Assembly (NCBI RefSeq): GCF_009823805.1
Contig: NZ_WUEK01000001.1
Coordinates: 1-64,000, forward strand
Length of the DNA stretch: 64,000 nt
DNA from: Nocardioides flavescens
Lineage (GTDB): Bacteria > Actinomycetota > Actinomycetes > Propionibacteriales > Nocardioidaceae
Direction: 5' to 3'
The position numbers were made by a program, and so were the translations under genes. A model generated the notes under the pieces. The model was not told where the DNA came from, searched no databases, and saw only the letters and a program-made list of their open reading frames with translations. Below are positions 25,043 through 33,412 of the stretch, one piece after another. Every line of letters starts with the position of its first letter. Within the stretch, counting starts at the first letter, position 1.

Positions 25043-25812
25043 TGGACAAGGCGACCCTCATCGGCGTCGGCGGCGCCTTCGGCGTCATCTTCACCGCCAA
25101 CATCCTCGAGGGCGGCAACCCGATGGCGATGTTCCTGCTGCCGCCCCTGCTGCTCGTCTTCGGCGGCACGCTGCTCATCTCGCTCGCCGGCGGCACGCTC
25201 GCCGACGGCATCTCCTCGCTCAAGGCGCTCAAGCGGGCCTTCCTCGGCGGCGCGGCCCCGGCCGGCGACGTCGTCCCGGTCATCGTCGACCTCGCCGACA
25301 AGGCCCGCCGCGAGGGCCTGCTCGCCCTCGAGGACGCCGTCAAGGAGGTCGACGACGAGTTCCTCGTCAAGGGGGTGACGCTCGCGGTCGACGGCACCGA
25401 CCCCGACGAGGTGCGCCACATCCTCGAGAGCGAGGTCGTCTCGAAGAAGCGCACGGACAAGCAAGACGCGAAGTTCTTCGGTGACGCCGGCGCCTACGCC
25501 CCGACCATCGGCATCATCGGCACCGTCATGGGTCTCGTGCACGTGCTCGAGAACCTCGCCGAGCCCGAGAAGCTCGGCCACCTCATCGCCGCGGCGTTCC
25601 TCGCGACCCTGTGGGGCGTGCTGTCGGCCAACGTCATCTGGCTGCCCGTCTCGAGCAAGCTCAAGCGCCTCAGCGAGCTCGAGGTCGCCCGGATGATGGT
25701 CGTCATCGAGGGCGTCGCCGCGATCCAGGCCGGCGCCAACCCCCGCGTCGTGCGCAGCCGGCTCGTCTCGCTGCTCCCGGCCAGCGAGCAGGAAGCCGCC
25801 GAGGCCGCCTGA
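25042..25812 (+). CDS. motA: Flagellar motor stator protein MotA
   Basis: Proton- or sodium-channel stator subunit that pushes FliG. 256 residues with four membrane segments: two near the N-terminus (ATLIGVGGAFGVIFTANILE and MFLLPPLLLVFGGTLLISLA) and two after the cytoplasmic loop (APTIGIIGTVMGLVHVLENL and IAAAFLATLWGVLSANVIWL). The loop has charged residues such as ARREGLLALEDAV. Coupled by TGATG to flbD before and motB after. Confidence 0.97.
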   Translation: MDKATLIGVGGAFGVIFTANILEGGNPMAMFLLPPLLLVFGGTLLISLAGGTLADGISSLKALKRAFLGGAAPAGDVVPVIVDLADKARREGLLALEDAVKEVDDEFLVKGVTLAVDGTDPDEVRHILESEVVSKKRTDKQDAKFFGDAGAYAPTIGIIGTVMGLVHVLENLAEPEKLGHLIAAAFLATLWGVLSANVIWLPVSSKLKRLSELEVARMMVVIEGVAAIQAGANPRVVRSRLVSLLPASEQEAAEAA

Positions 25813-26894
25813 TGAGCGGCGGTGGTTCGGGGCTCCACGACGAGGAGGAGGAGCACGTCAACCACGAGCGCTGGCTCGTGACGTACGCCGACATGGTGAC
25901 GCTCCTGATGGTGCTCTTCATCGTCATGTTCGCGATCAGCCAGGTCGACCAGAAGAAGTTCATGGCGCTGAAGAACGGCCTCGCCGCCGGGTTCGCCAAC
26001 TCCTCCTCGGTGCTGCCGGGCTCCAACAGCCTGCTCGAGCAGTCCGGTGTCTCCCCCATCGCGCCGATCGGGCCGATCAACCCGCAGGCCGACGGCAGCG
26101 GCGCGGGCAACGTGATGGCCGCGGCGGACCGCGCCTCGCGCATCGAGGCCCGCGACGAGGCGGAGCGGCTGTCGAACGCCGCGGCGCGCATCCGGCAGGC
26201 GCTCAAGGACAAGAAGCTGCTCGGCGACGTGAAGACGACCATCGACGAGCGCGGCCTGGTGCTCAGCCTGGTCTCCAAGCACGTGGTGTTCGAGGCCGAC
26301 TCCGCCACCCTCACCGACCGCGGGATGGAGGTCGTCAACACCCTCGCGCCCGTGCTGCTCGAGCTGCCCGAGGACATCGAGGTCAGCGGTCACACCAACC
26401 AGGCCGCGGGGAAGCCGAAGTACTACGCCTCCGACTGGGACCTCTCCTCCGCCCGCGCCGTCACGGTGCTGCGGCGGCTGAACGAGGACTTCGGCGTGCC
26501 CGCCGAGCGGCTCTCCGTCGCGGCGTACGGCGCGATGCAGCCGCTCGTCGATCCCTCCGAGCCGGGCTCGCAGAAGGTCAACAAGCGCGTCGACATCGTG
26601 GTGCGCACCTCGGTCAGCGACGACGCCAAGGCCCTGGTCGACGACTACGCCGACCTGTTCGAGCAGCAGGGCACCGGGCCGGCCGGCGAGGTCGGCACCG
26701 ACGCCGCCACCGCCGGGGCACCCGCAGAGGCACCCGCAGAGGCACCCGCAGAGGCACCCGCAGAGGCACCCGCTGAGGCACCGGCGGAGACACCCGCGGA
26801 GACACCCGCAGAGGCACCGGCAGGAGCGCCGGCCGAGAACCCCATCCCGACCGTCGGCGCAGCCGCGGCGGCGACGGCGCTCGACCCCCGCTGA
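25812..26894 (+). CDS. motB: Flagellar motor stator protein MotB
   Basis: Ion-conducting, peptidoglycan-anchored stator subunit. 360 residues. One membrane helix near residues 25-48 with the channel Asp in TYADMVTLLMVLFIVMFAI, then a plug and linker region, then an OmpA-like anchor with HVVFEADSATLTDRGMEVVN, ISGHTN-type VSGHTNQAAGK and SSARAVTVLRRLNEDFG. The C-terminus is unusual: about nine APAE-type tetrapeptide repeats (residues about 303-338) and an Ala-rich tail, absent in typical MotB. Confidence 0.97.
   Translation: MSGGGSGLHDEEEEHVNHERWLVTYADMVTLLMVLFIVMFAISQVDQKKFMALKNGLAAGFANSSSVLPGSNSLLEQSGVSPIAPIGPINPQADGSGAGNVMAAADRASRIEARDEAERLSNAAARIRQALKDKKLLGDVKTTIDERGLVLSLVSKHVVFEADSATLTDRGMEVVNTLAPVLLELPEDIEVSGHTNQAAGKPKYYASDWDLSSARAVTVLRRLNEDFGVPAERLSVAAYGAMQPLVDPSEPGSQKVNKRVDIVVRTSVSDDAKALVDDYADLFEQQGTGPAGEVGTDAATAGAPAEAPAEAPAEAPAEAPAEAPAETPAETPAEAPAGAPAENPIPTVGAAAAATALDPR
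26718..26825 (+). repeat. 12-bp tandem repeat inside motB
   Basis: Nine consecutive 12-bp units (type GCACCCGCAGAG, later copies with ACACCCGCGGAG or GCACCGGCGGAG) encode APAE/TPAE tetrapeptides. The first four units are identical, which marks recent expansion; the later ones have drifted. Confidence 0.9.
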
Positions 26895-26952
26895 CCGACC
26901 TGTCCCACCCCACCGAGTCCATCCACCACCCGAGACCGAGAGGAGCACGACC

Positions 26953-27393
26953 GTGAGCAAGACCAAGGCGAAGGCCAAGGCCGACGAGGAGGACGAGGCT
27001 CCCGCCGGCGGCAAGAAGAAGCTGATCATCATCGTGCTGGTGGTCGTGCTGGTCGCGGCGGCCGCGTGGTGGTTCCTGCTGCGCACCCCCGCCGACGCCA
27101 AGGCCGAGCCGAAGCCCGGCGAGGTCATCGCGCTCGAGCCGATCCAGGTCAACCTGGCCGACGGCCACTACCTCAGCATCGGCATCGCCCTGCAGGAGGT
27201 CGAGGGCGGCCACGGGGCCGACGGCAGCAAGGCCCTCGACGCCGTCATCGGCCTCTACAGCGGCCGCGACGTCAACGAGCTGGTCAAGCCCGAGGTGCGC
27301 GAGGAGCTCAAGAAGGAGCTCAAGAAGGAGATCGACCACCTCTACCACCACGAGGTCATGGACGTGTACCTCACGTCGTTCGTCACCCAGTAG
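26953..27393 (+). CDS. fliL: Flagellar basal body-associated protein FliL
   Basis: Inner-membrane protein that supports the stators under load. 146 residues from GTG with GAGAGGAG upstream. A Lys-rich cytoplasmic start (SKTKAKAKADEEDEAPAG) leads to a single membrane helix (KLIIIVLVVVLVAAAAWWFL) and the periplasmic FliL domain (EVIALEPIQVNLADGHYLSI) ending with HHEVMDVYLTSFVTQ. Placed between motB and fliM as in many flagellates. Confidence 0.95.
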   Translation: MSKTKAKAKADEEDEAPAGGKKKLIIIVLVVVLVAAAAWWFLLRTPADAKAEPKPGEVIALEPIQVNLADGHYLSIGIALQEVEGGHGADGSKALDAVIGLYSGRDVNELVKPEVREELKKELKKEIDHLYHHEVMDVYLTSFVTQ

Positions 27394-27610
27394 CGCCCGC
27401 CCGGGCCCCACCGCACACCCGCCGAGGAGGAGACACACCCGGCCCCACCACGCATCAGCCGTTCGGACAGTCCGCGACCGCACACGGGGGTGGTCGCGCC
27501 CCACCCGGCCGGGCCACCTCGCGTGGCCGGGCGGGTGATTCGTCGACGCGACGACCCTCGCGACGCGAGTTCTGCTCAGGTGCGCGCGGACGGGGCCGAT
27601 CGGGCCCCTC
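27394..27610. other. Intergenic region between fliL and fliM with a GC hairpin
   Basis: 217 bp with no gene. It contains a long GC hairpin at 27502-27537 (CACCCGGCCGGGCCAC pairing imperfectly with GTGGCCGGGCGGGTG across CTCGC) and a smaller one, GGGCC-GATC-GGGCCCC, just before the fliM start. A TGA in the fliM frame at 27536-27538 means fliM cannot begin further upstream. The hairpin may attenuate transcription between the stator and switch parts of the operon. Confidence 0.55.
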
Positions 27611-28594
27611 GTGAGTGCCCCTGCCCCGGACCCGACGACCCGCTCCGCCACGACGCGGTCGAGCGGGCGCCCGAGCGGGCGCTGGCGCCGCCACGGTCTC
27701 GGTGTCGCGCCGTCGGTGGAGGCCTACGACTTCCGCCGGCCCATCCAGCTCTCGCGCGAGCACCAGCGGGTGCTGCAGGTCGCCTTCGACGCGTTCGCCC
27801 GTCAGGCGACGACGGTCTTCACCTCGACCCTGCGCACCATCTGCCAGGTCTCGCTCGTCTCGGTCGACCAGCGCAGCTACGCCGAGTACGTCGACTCGCT
27901 CGACTCCATGACCTACCTGACGTCGTTCTCGGCCGAGCCGATGCCCGGCCAGGGAGTGCTCGAGCTGCCCCTGCGGGCCGTGATGGCGTGCATCGACCAC
28001 ATGCTCGGCGGCTTCGGCAGCGAGGAGCAGCCGGAGCGGATGCTGAGCGACATCGAGTCCTCGGTCGTGACCGAGCTGCTGGAGCGGCTGCTCGACGGCC
28101 TGCGCTACGCCGTGTCCGAGCTCGTCGCGGTCGACCTGGTGCCCACGGGGGTGGAGTACAGCCCGCAGTTCGTCCAGGTCGCCGGGGCCAGCGACGTGAT
28201 GATCGTGGCCACGATCGAGGTGCGCATCAACGAGCGGCCGCACTCGATGACCATCTGCCTGCCCTTCAACGCCCTGCTCCCCCACCTCACCGCCGCGGTG
28301 GCCCCGGCGCCGGTCTCCAACCGCGAGCGCGCCGAGCGCGCCGCGTCGGCCGAGCTCCTCGACCGCCGCTTCCGGGAGGTGCCGGTCGAGGTCGCGGTGC
28401 GCCTGCGCACCACGCGGCTCGACACGACCGACTTCGCCTCGCTCGCGCCGGGCGAGGTCGTGCGCCTCGCGCACCCGGCCTCGGCCCCGCTCGACGTCGT
28501 CGTCGACGAGACCGTGTTCGCCCACGCCACGGCGGGCGCCACCGCGCACCGCCTCGCAGCCCTGATCGTCGCAACGCCCCAGGAGACCCGGTGA
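27611..28594 (+). CDS. fliM: Flagellar motor switch protein FliM
   Basis: Middle ring component of the rotor that normally binds phosphorylated CheY. 327 residues. The FliM core is clear: YDFRRPIQLSREHQRVLQVA, ICQVSLVSVDQRSYAEYVDS, the GGFGSEEQPERMLSDIESSV segment and the C-terminal SpoA domain (FREVPVEVAVRLRTTRLDTT with LAPGEVVRLAHPAS). The N-terminal 35 residues are Ser/Arg/Thr-rich (TRSATTRSSGRPSGRWRR) and lack the LSQxEIDALL peptide that docks CheY in enteric FliM. An upstream in-frame stop shows this is not a start error. Confidence 0.95.
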   Translation: MSAPAPDPTTRSATTRSSGRPSGRWRRHGLGVAPSVEAYDFRRPIQLSREHQRVLQVAFDAFARQATTVFTSTLRTICQVSLVSVDQRSYAEYVDSLDSMTYLTSFSAEPMPGQGVLELPLRAVMACIDHMLGGFGSEEQPERMLSDIESSVVTELLERLLDGLRYAVSELVAVDLVPTGVEYSPQFVQVAGASDVMIVATIEVRINERPHSMTICLPFNALLPHLTAAVAPAPVSNRERAERAASAELLDRRFREVPVEVAVRLRTTRLDTTDFASLAPGEVVRLAHPASAPLDVVVDETVFAHATAGATAHRLAALIVATPQETR

Positions 28595-29436
28595 CCGCCG
28601 CCCCGCTCGACCCCCAGACCCACCAGGACCGCGCGATCGCCGCGGGCGAGGCGGCGGCCGGCTCGCTGCCCGCCTCCGAGGTGCTCACCGCGGGCGGCGT
28701 CGCCCCGGGCGACCCGTCGATCGCCGAGCTCTTCGGTGCGGCCGTGGTCGCCGACCTCGGCGGCGGGCTGCAGGGCAACGTCGCGGTCCTCGTCGACGAG
28801 GAGCTCGTGCGGGCGATCGCGGAGAGCCCGATCGAGGGGCTCAGCCTCGTCGACGCCGTGCAGCCGGCCCTCGACGCCGCGGCCTCCGCCCTCGGCGGCA
28901 GCGCCCAGGTCGGCCGCGAGCTGCTCGCCGGCGAGGCCCCCGACCTGCTCGGGATGCCGTTCACCACCGTCACGCTGGTCGGCCAGACCCTGACCGCGGC
29001 GCTGCTCATCTCCGACGCCGCCCTCCCGGTGCCCGCCGCGGCCCCGGGCCAGCCCGCCGCTCCCGCCGGCCAGCCCACCGGCCAGGGCGCCACGCCGCTG
29101 GCCGCCGCACCCGAGCCCGCGGCCGTCGCGGCTCCGGTGCCGCCGCTCCCCTCGCCGTCGGCGGCCGTGGCCCGCCCCGCCGGACCCTCGCGGGGCATCG
29201 AGATGCTCCACGGCGTCGACATGGAGGTCACCGTCGAGCTGGGCCGCACGCGGATGACCGTGCGCGAGCTGCTCTCGCTCTCCCCCGGCCAGGTGCTCGA
29301 GCTCGACCGGGCCGCGGGCAGCCCCGCCGACCTGCTCGTCAACGGACGTCTCATCGCGCGCGGCGAGGTCGTCGTGGTCGACGAGGACTTCGGCCTGCGC
29401 GTCACCGAGATCGTCGACGAGAGCGCGGAGCGCTGA
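28591..29436 (+). CDS. fliN: Flagellar motor switch protein FliN with N-terminal extension (FliY-like)
   Basis: Lower C-ring component. The last 80 residues are the FliN SpoA domain: GVDMEVTVELGRTRMTVREL, LSPGQVLELDRAAGSPADLL, VNGRLIARGEVVVVDEDFG. At 281 residues it is twice the size of E. coli FliN. Residues about 30-150 (DLGGGLQGNVAVLVDEELVR and DAVQPALDAAASALGGSAQV) resemble half of a CheC-like fold, as in FliY, but no ExxN phosphatase motif is visible, so it is probably not catalytic. A Pro/Ala linker joins the halves. GTG start overlapping fliM by 4 bp. Confidence 0.92.
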   Translation: MTAAPLDPQTHQDRAIAAGEAAAGSLPASEVLTAGGVAPGDPSIAELFGAAVVADLGGGLQGNVAVLVDEELVRAIAESPIEGLSLVDAVQPALDAAASALGGSAQVGRELLAGEAPDLLGMPFTTVTLVGQTLTAALLISDAALPVPAAAPGQPAAPAGQPTGQGATPLAAAPEPAAVAAPVPPLPSPSAAVARPAGPSRGIEMLHGVDMEVTVELGRTRMTVRELLSLSPGQVLELDRAAGSPADLLVNGRLIARGEVVVVDEDFGLRVTEIVDESAER

Positions 29437-29440
29437 ACCG

Positions 29441-30052
29441 GTGGTCGAGCTCGTCGTCCGTCTCGTCTTCTCCCTGGCCGTCGTGGTCGGGCTGCTGCTG
29501 CTCTGCGCCCGGGTGGCCTCGCGCCGCTTCACCGGCAAGCACTCCTCGCTCGTCAAGGTCCTGCACCGCCAGCCCATCTCGCGCAACGCCGCGGTGAGCG
29601 TCGTCGACGTCGGCGGTCGCGTGCTGGTGCTCGGCACCACGGACCAGGGGGTGCGTCTGCTCACCGAGCTCGACGCCGCGACGCTGCCGGGTGAGGGTCG
29701 CGACGACGACGGGGACGGCCCCGACAGCGGACCCGGGCTGAGCCTGGTGCCGACCCTGGCGCCCGCCTCGGGCGAGGGCCCCGCCGAGACCTCGCAGGCC
29801 CGCCTCGAGGAGTCGCTCCTCGACGCCTGGACCAGCACGGGCACCCCCGCCGGGCCCGCCCCGCGAGCCGGCCGCCACTCCCACCGGGCCGCGCGTACGC
29901 CGGCCCGCGGGCGCCGCGCCGGGGCCCGTCGGGCGAGCGGGCCGACCACCCCGGCCGCGGCCGCAGGCGCCCCCGGCGCCCTGACCGGCTCGCTCCTGTC
30001 GCCGCAGACGTGGCTCCAGGCGTGGGCCGTCGTGTCGCGACGGGCCTCATGA
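29441..30052 (+). CDS. fliO: Flagellar export protein FliO
   Basis: Membrane protein that helps assemble the FliP ring. 203 residues, GTG start. A membrane helix sits at the N-terminus (VVRLVFSLAVVVGLLLLCAR), followed by the small FliO domain (QPISRNAAVSVVDVGGRVLV, LGTTDQGVRLLTEL). The remaining 110 residues are an Arg/Ala/Gly-rich cytoplasmic tail of low complexity. Overlaps fliP by 4 bp. The fliO-fliP-fliQ-fliR order supports the call. Confidence 0.9.
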   Translation: MVELVVRLVFSLAVVVGLLLLCARVASRRFTGKHSSLVKVLHRQPISRNAAVSVVDVGGRVLVLGTTDQGVRLLTELDAATLPGEGRDDDGDGPDSGPGLSLVPTLAPASGEGPAETSQARLEESLLDAWTSTGTPAGPAPRAGRHSHRAARTPARGRRAGARRASGPTTPAAAAGAPGALTGSLLSPQTWLQAWAVVSRRAS

Positions 30053-31014
30053 CCGACCTCTTGACGGACCTCGTGGTCCGCTGGCTCGCGCCCGTGCGGC
30101 GCACCGTCGCCGGGGCTCTCGGCCGACCGCTGGTGCTGCTGGCGCTGCTCGTCGCGACGGCGGGCCTGGTCCTCCTCGGCGCGGGCAGCGCGAGCGCGGC
30201 CCCGTCGACCTCCGCCTCGGCACCCGCTGCGGCGTTCGGCCCGGTGTCCGCCCCGGCGTTCGCCCAGCCCGCGGCCGACCTCCTCGACGACCCGACCGAG
30301 GACGCCACCCCGAACGGGCCGCGCGGCCCCCGCGGTCCCCAGACCGACACCGGCTCGGTGACGGTCGACCTCGGCGGGCTCACCGACAAGCCGAGCAACT
30401 CGGTCGTCCTGCTCCTCACGCTGACGCTGCTCTCGCTGCTGCCGGCGATCGTGCTGACCTGCACCAGCTTCGCCAAGATCCTGGTGGTGCTGGGCCTGAC
30501 CCGCAACGCGCTCGGCCTCCAGCAGACCCCGCCCAACCAGGTGCTCGCCGGGCTCGCGCTGTTCCTGAGCCTGTTCATCATGGGCCCGGTCCTGTCGCAG
30601 ATCAACGACGCCGGCGTGCAGCCCTACCTGGACGGCGAGGCCACGGCGTCGCAGGCCTGGGACTCCGGGATCGAGCCGCTGCGCACCTTCATGCTGGCCA
30701 ACGCCGACGACGACGAGATCGAGCTGCTCACCAACGTCGCCGACCGTGACCTGCCGGAGACCCGCGAGGACACCCCGATGTCGACCCTCGTGCCGGCGTT
30801 CGTCCTGAGCGAGCTCAAGGACGCCTTCATCATCGGCTTCATCATCTTCATCCCGTTCCTGATCATCGACATCGTGGTCAGTGGGGCGCTGATGGCGCTC
30901 GGCATGATGATGATGCCGCCGGTGATGGTGTCGCTGCCGTTCAAGCTCCTGCTCTTCGTCCTGGTCAACGGCTGGGGGCTGGTCATCACCGCCCTCGTGG
31001 GGAGCTACGGATGA
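30049..31014 (+). CDS. fliP: Flagellar biosynthesis protein FliP
   Basis: Core subunit of the export gate. The conserved part begins near residue 110 with membrane segments NSVVLLLTLTLLSLLPAIVL, SFAKILVVLGLTRNALGLQQ and the signature QTPPNQVLAGLALFLSLFIM, and ends with IIFIPFLIIDIVVSGALMAL. The protein is 321 residues, about 75 longer than usual: it starts with a cleavable-looking signal (LVLLALLVATAGLVLLGAGS, ASAAPS) followed by about 60 Ala/Pro-rich residues before the first core helix. Confidence 0.95.
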   Translation: MTDLLTDLVVRWLAPVRRTVAGALGRPLVLLALLVATAGLVLLGAGSASAAPSTSASAPAAAFGPVSAPAFAQPAADLLDDPTEDATPNGPRGPRGPQTDTGSVTVDLGGLTDKPSNSVVLLLTLTLLSLLPAIVLTCTSFAKILVVLGLTRNALGLQQTPPNQVLAGLALFLSLFIMGPVLSQINDAGVQPYLDGEATASQAWDSGIEPLRTFMLANADDDEIELLTNVADRDLPETREDTPMSTLVPAFVLSELKDAFIIGFIIFIPFLIIDIVVSGALMALGMMMMPPVMVSLPFKLLLFVLVNGWGLVITALVGSYG

Positions 31015-31313
31015 CGCCCCAGCTCGCACCCCTGCTCGCACCGCTCATCTCGGACGGCTCGATCATCGAGCTCGCCGTCCAGGCGATGGTCGTCTCGGTC
31101 AAGCTGTCCGCGCCGATCCTGGTGACCTCGCTGGTCATCGGCTTCGTCATCTCGCTGTTCCAGTCGATGACGCAGATCCAGGAGTTCACCCTCGCCTTCG
31201 TCCCCAAGGTCATCGGCGTCGGCATCGCCCTGCTCATCAGCGGCAACTGGATGCTGCACACGCTGGTCAACTACACCGAGTCCCTCTGGGCCTCGATCCC
31301 GAGCCTGCTCTGA
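31011..31313 (+). CDS. fliQ: Flagellar biosynthesis protein FliQ
   Basis: Small export-gate subunit with two membrane helices. 100 residues. IELAVQAMVVSVKLSAPILV and VTSLVIGFVISLFQSMTQIQ followed by EFTLAFVPKVIGVGIALLIS are typical. The N-terminus is about ten residues longer than the average FliQ. Start overlaps the fliP stop (ATGA). Confidence 0.96.
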   Translation: MTPQLAPLLAPLISDGSIIELAVQAMVVSVKLSAPILVTSLVIGFVISLFQSMTQIQEFTLAFVPKVIGVGIALLISGNWMLHTLVNYTESLWASIPSLL

Positions 31314-31350
31314 GCGGCCGAGCAGAGCAGACGAGGCTGAGGACCACGCC

Positions 31351-32121
31351 GTGGAGGTGAGCATCGCCGGCGAGCCCGCCGTGGGCTTCCTGCTGGTCTC
31401 GCTGCGCATCGTCGCCTGGCTCGTCGTCGTGCCGCCGTTCTCCTCGCGCGCGGTGCCGACGATGGTCAAGGTCGTGCTCGCCGTGGCGCTGTCGTTCTGC
31501 GCGGCGCCCGGCGCGACCGGGGCCGGGATCGACCTCGGCGGCTTCGCGTTCCTGCTGACCGTGCTGACCCAGATCGCCATCGGCCTGGCGATGGGCTTCG
31601 TGACGATGCTGCTGCTCGGCTCGATCGCCGCGGCGGGCAGCCTCGTCGACGTCTTCGGCGGCTTCTCCCTCGCCCAGGGCTTCGACCCCCTCGGGCAGAA
31701 CTCCAGCACCGTCTTCGGCACCTTCCACCAGATGCTCGCGACGGTCCTGCTCTTCGTCAGCGGTGGCTACCTCATCGTGATCGGCGGCCTGCTGAAGACC
31801 TTCTCCGTGCTGCCCGTCGGGGCGACCCCCGACCTGTCGCGCAGCACCGAGATCGTGACCACGGCGTTCACGCTGTTCCTCGTCACGGCCGTGCAGATCG
31901 CGCTGCCGCTCGTCGCGGTGCTCTTCGTCGCCGACCTCGGCCTCGCGCTGCTGACCAAGGTCGCACCCCAGCTGAACGCCCTCAACGTGATGTTCCCGGC
32001 CAAGATCGGCCTCACCCTGCTCGTCGTCGGCCTCTCCTTCCCGCTGCTGCCGGGGGTGCTCGACAACATCGTGGAGCACGTCCTCGACGCGATGTCCGCG
32101 ATCGCGGGGAGTGCGGGGTGA
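31351..32121 (+). CDS. fliR: Flagellar biosynthesis protein FliR
   Basis: Export-gate membrane subunit, single copy per gate. 256 residues, about six membrane segments, including VGFLLVSLRIVAWLVVVPPF, ALSFCAAPGATGAGIDLGGF and IAIGLAMGFVTMLLLGSIAA; GFSLAQGFDPLGQNSSTVFG is the conserved FliR loop. GTG start 37 bp after fliQ. The C-terminus adjoins flhB. Confidence 0.95.
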   Translation: MEVSIAGEPAVGFLLVSLRIVAWLVVVPPFSSRAVPTMVKVVLAVALSFCAAPGATGAGIDLGGFAFLLTVLTQIAIGLAMGFVTMLLLGSIAAAGSLVDVFGGFSLAQGFDPLGQNSSTVFGTFHQMLATVLLFVSGGYLIVIGGLLKTFSVLPVGATPDLSRSTEIVTTAFTLFLVTAVQIALPLVAVLFVADLGLALLTKVAPQLNALNVMFPAKIGLTLLVVGLSFPLLPGVLDNIVEHVLDAMSAIAGSAG

Positions 32122-32128
32122 GCGACCG

Positions 32129-33340
32129 ATGACCGGGGAGAAGACCGAGAAGGCCACTCCGAAGAAGCAGAAGGAGAACCGCAAGGAGGGCCAGGTCCCG
32201 CGGACGCCGGACCTCGGCGCGTGGTCGGCCCTGCTCCTGGCGAGCATGGGCCTTCCGTGGATGGTGCGCCACGAGTTCGCGGCGCTGCAGGACCTGTTCC
32301 GCCGGTGCCTGCTCGCCCTGCGCGAGCCCACCACCGAACGGGCGCTCCAGCTGCTGGCCGACGGCGGCGCCCACGCGTTCGTCTCGATCCTCGTGCTCGG
32401 CAGCGTCATCATGCTGGTCGGCGTCGCGGGCGCGCTGGCCCAGGGCGGCTTCTACCTCGCCACCAAGCTCGTCAAGCCGAGCGCCAAGAAGCTCAACCCG
32501 GTCTCCGGCATGAAGAGGCTCTTCGGCCCCCAGGCGCTCTGGGAGGGCGCCAAGACGCTGCTGAAGAGCGCCGCGGTCTTCCTGCTGGTCTGGAAGGCGG
32601 TCGCGGCGATGGTGCCGCTGCTCGGAGCCCCCGCCGACCCCGACCGGCTCCTCGCCCACACCGCTGACCAGGCCCTGGGGCTGATCCGCGTCATCGCGAT
32701 CACGGGTCTGCTCATGGCGGTGCTCGACTACCTCTACCAGCGCCACCGGGTCGGCAAGCAGGCCAAGATGTCGAAAGAGGACGTCAAGCAGGAGCACAAG
32801 AACAGCGAGGGCGACCCCCTCGTCAAGAGCGCCATCCGCTCGCGCCAGCTCGCCGCCGCCCGCAACCGGATGATGGCCGACGTGCCCGAGGCCGACGTGG
32901 TGCTCGTCAACCCGACCCACGTCGCGGTGGCGCTGCGATACGACCCCGCCAAGGGCGCCCCCAAGGTCGTCGCCCGGGGCGCCGGTGCGATCGCCACCAG
33001 GATCCGCGAGAAGGCCACCGAGGCCCGGGTGCCGCTCGTGCGCGACGTGCCGCTGGCCCGCGCCCTCTACTCCTCCACCCACGTCGGCCAGGAGATCCCC
33101 GCCGAGCTGTTCGCCGCCGTCGCGCAGGTCCTCGCCTTCGTCATCAGCCGCCGCACCCGCGGACAGCACGGCGGCGAGCACCGCAGCCCCCGACGCGAGA
33201 CCGACGTGCCCGATACCTCCCCCGCCAGCCGCCGCGCCGCCGGCGCCCGGCGGGCGGCGCGGTCCGAGGCCGACCTGCCGGCCGCCGTACCGGGAAAGCG
33301 GGCGAAGAACTCCTCAGCCCCGGCCCTCACCGGCCGATAG
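32129..33340 (+). CDS. flhB: Flagellar biosynthesis protein FlhB
   Basis: Export-gate protein that switches substrate class from hook to filament. 403 residues. N-terminal EKTEKATPKKQKENRKEGQV is the family opening; four membrane helices follow; the autocleavage site NPTH is in DVVLVNPTHVAVALRYDPAK (about residue 260-280). The last 60 residues after FAAVAQVLAFVISRR form a long Arg/Ala-rich tail not needed in most FlhBs. I chose ATG 32129, which matches the family start, over an upstream GTG inside fliR. Confidence 0.96.
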   Translation: MTGEKTEKATPKKQKENRKEGQVPRTPDLGAWSALLLASMGLPWMVRHEFAALQDLFRRCLLALREPTTERALQLLADGGAHAFVSILVLGSVIMLVGVAGALAQGGFYLATKLVKPSAKKLNPVSGMKRLFGPQALWEGAKTLLKSAAVFLLVWKAVAAMVPLLGAPADPDRLLAHTADQALGLIRVIAITGLLMAVLDYLYQRHRVGKQAKMSKEDVKQEHKNSEGDPLVKSAIRSRQLAAARNRMMADVPEADVVLVNPTHVAVALRYDPAKGAPKVVARGAGAIATRIREKATEARVPLVRDVPLARALYSSTHVGQEIPAELFAAVAQVLAFVISRRTRGQHGGEHRSPRRETDVPDTSPASRRAAGARRAARSEADLPAAVPGKRAKNSSAPALTGR

Positions 33341-33412
33341 GAACGTGTACACCTCGGTCCCAGGACGGGTCCGGGCAACGGCCAGGACGGCGACGTGCCT
33401 CGAAGGAGGCGG

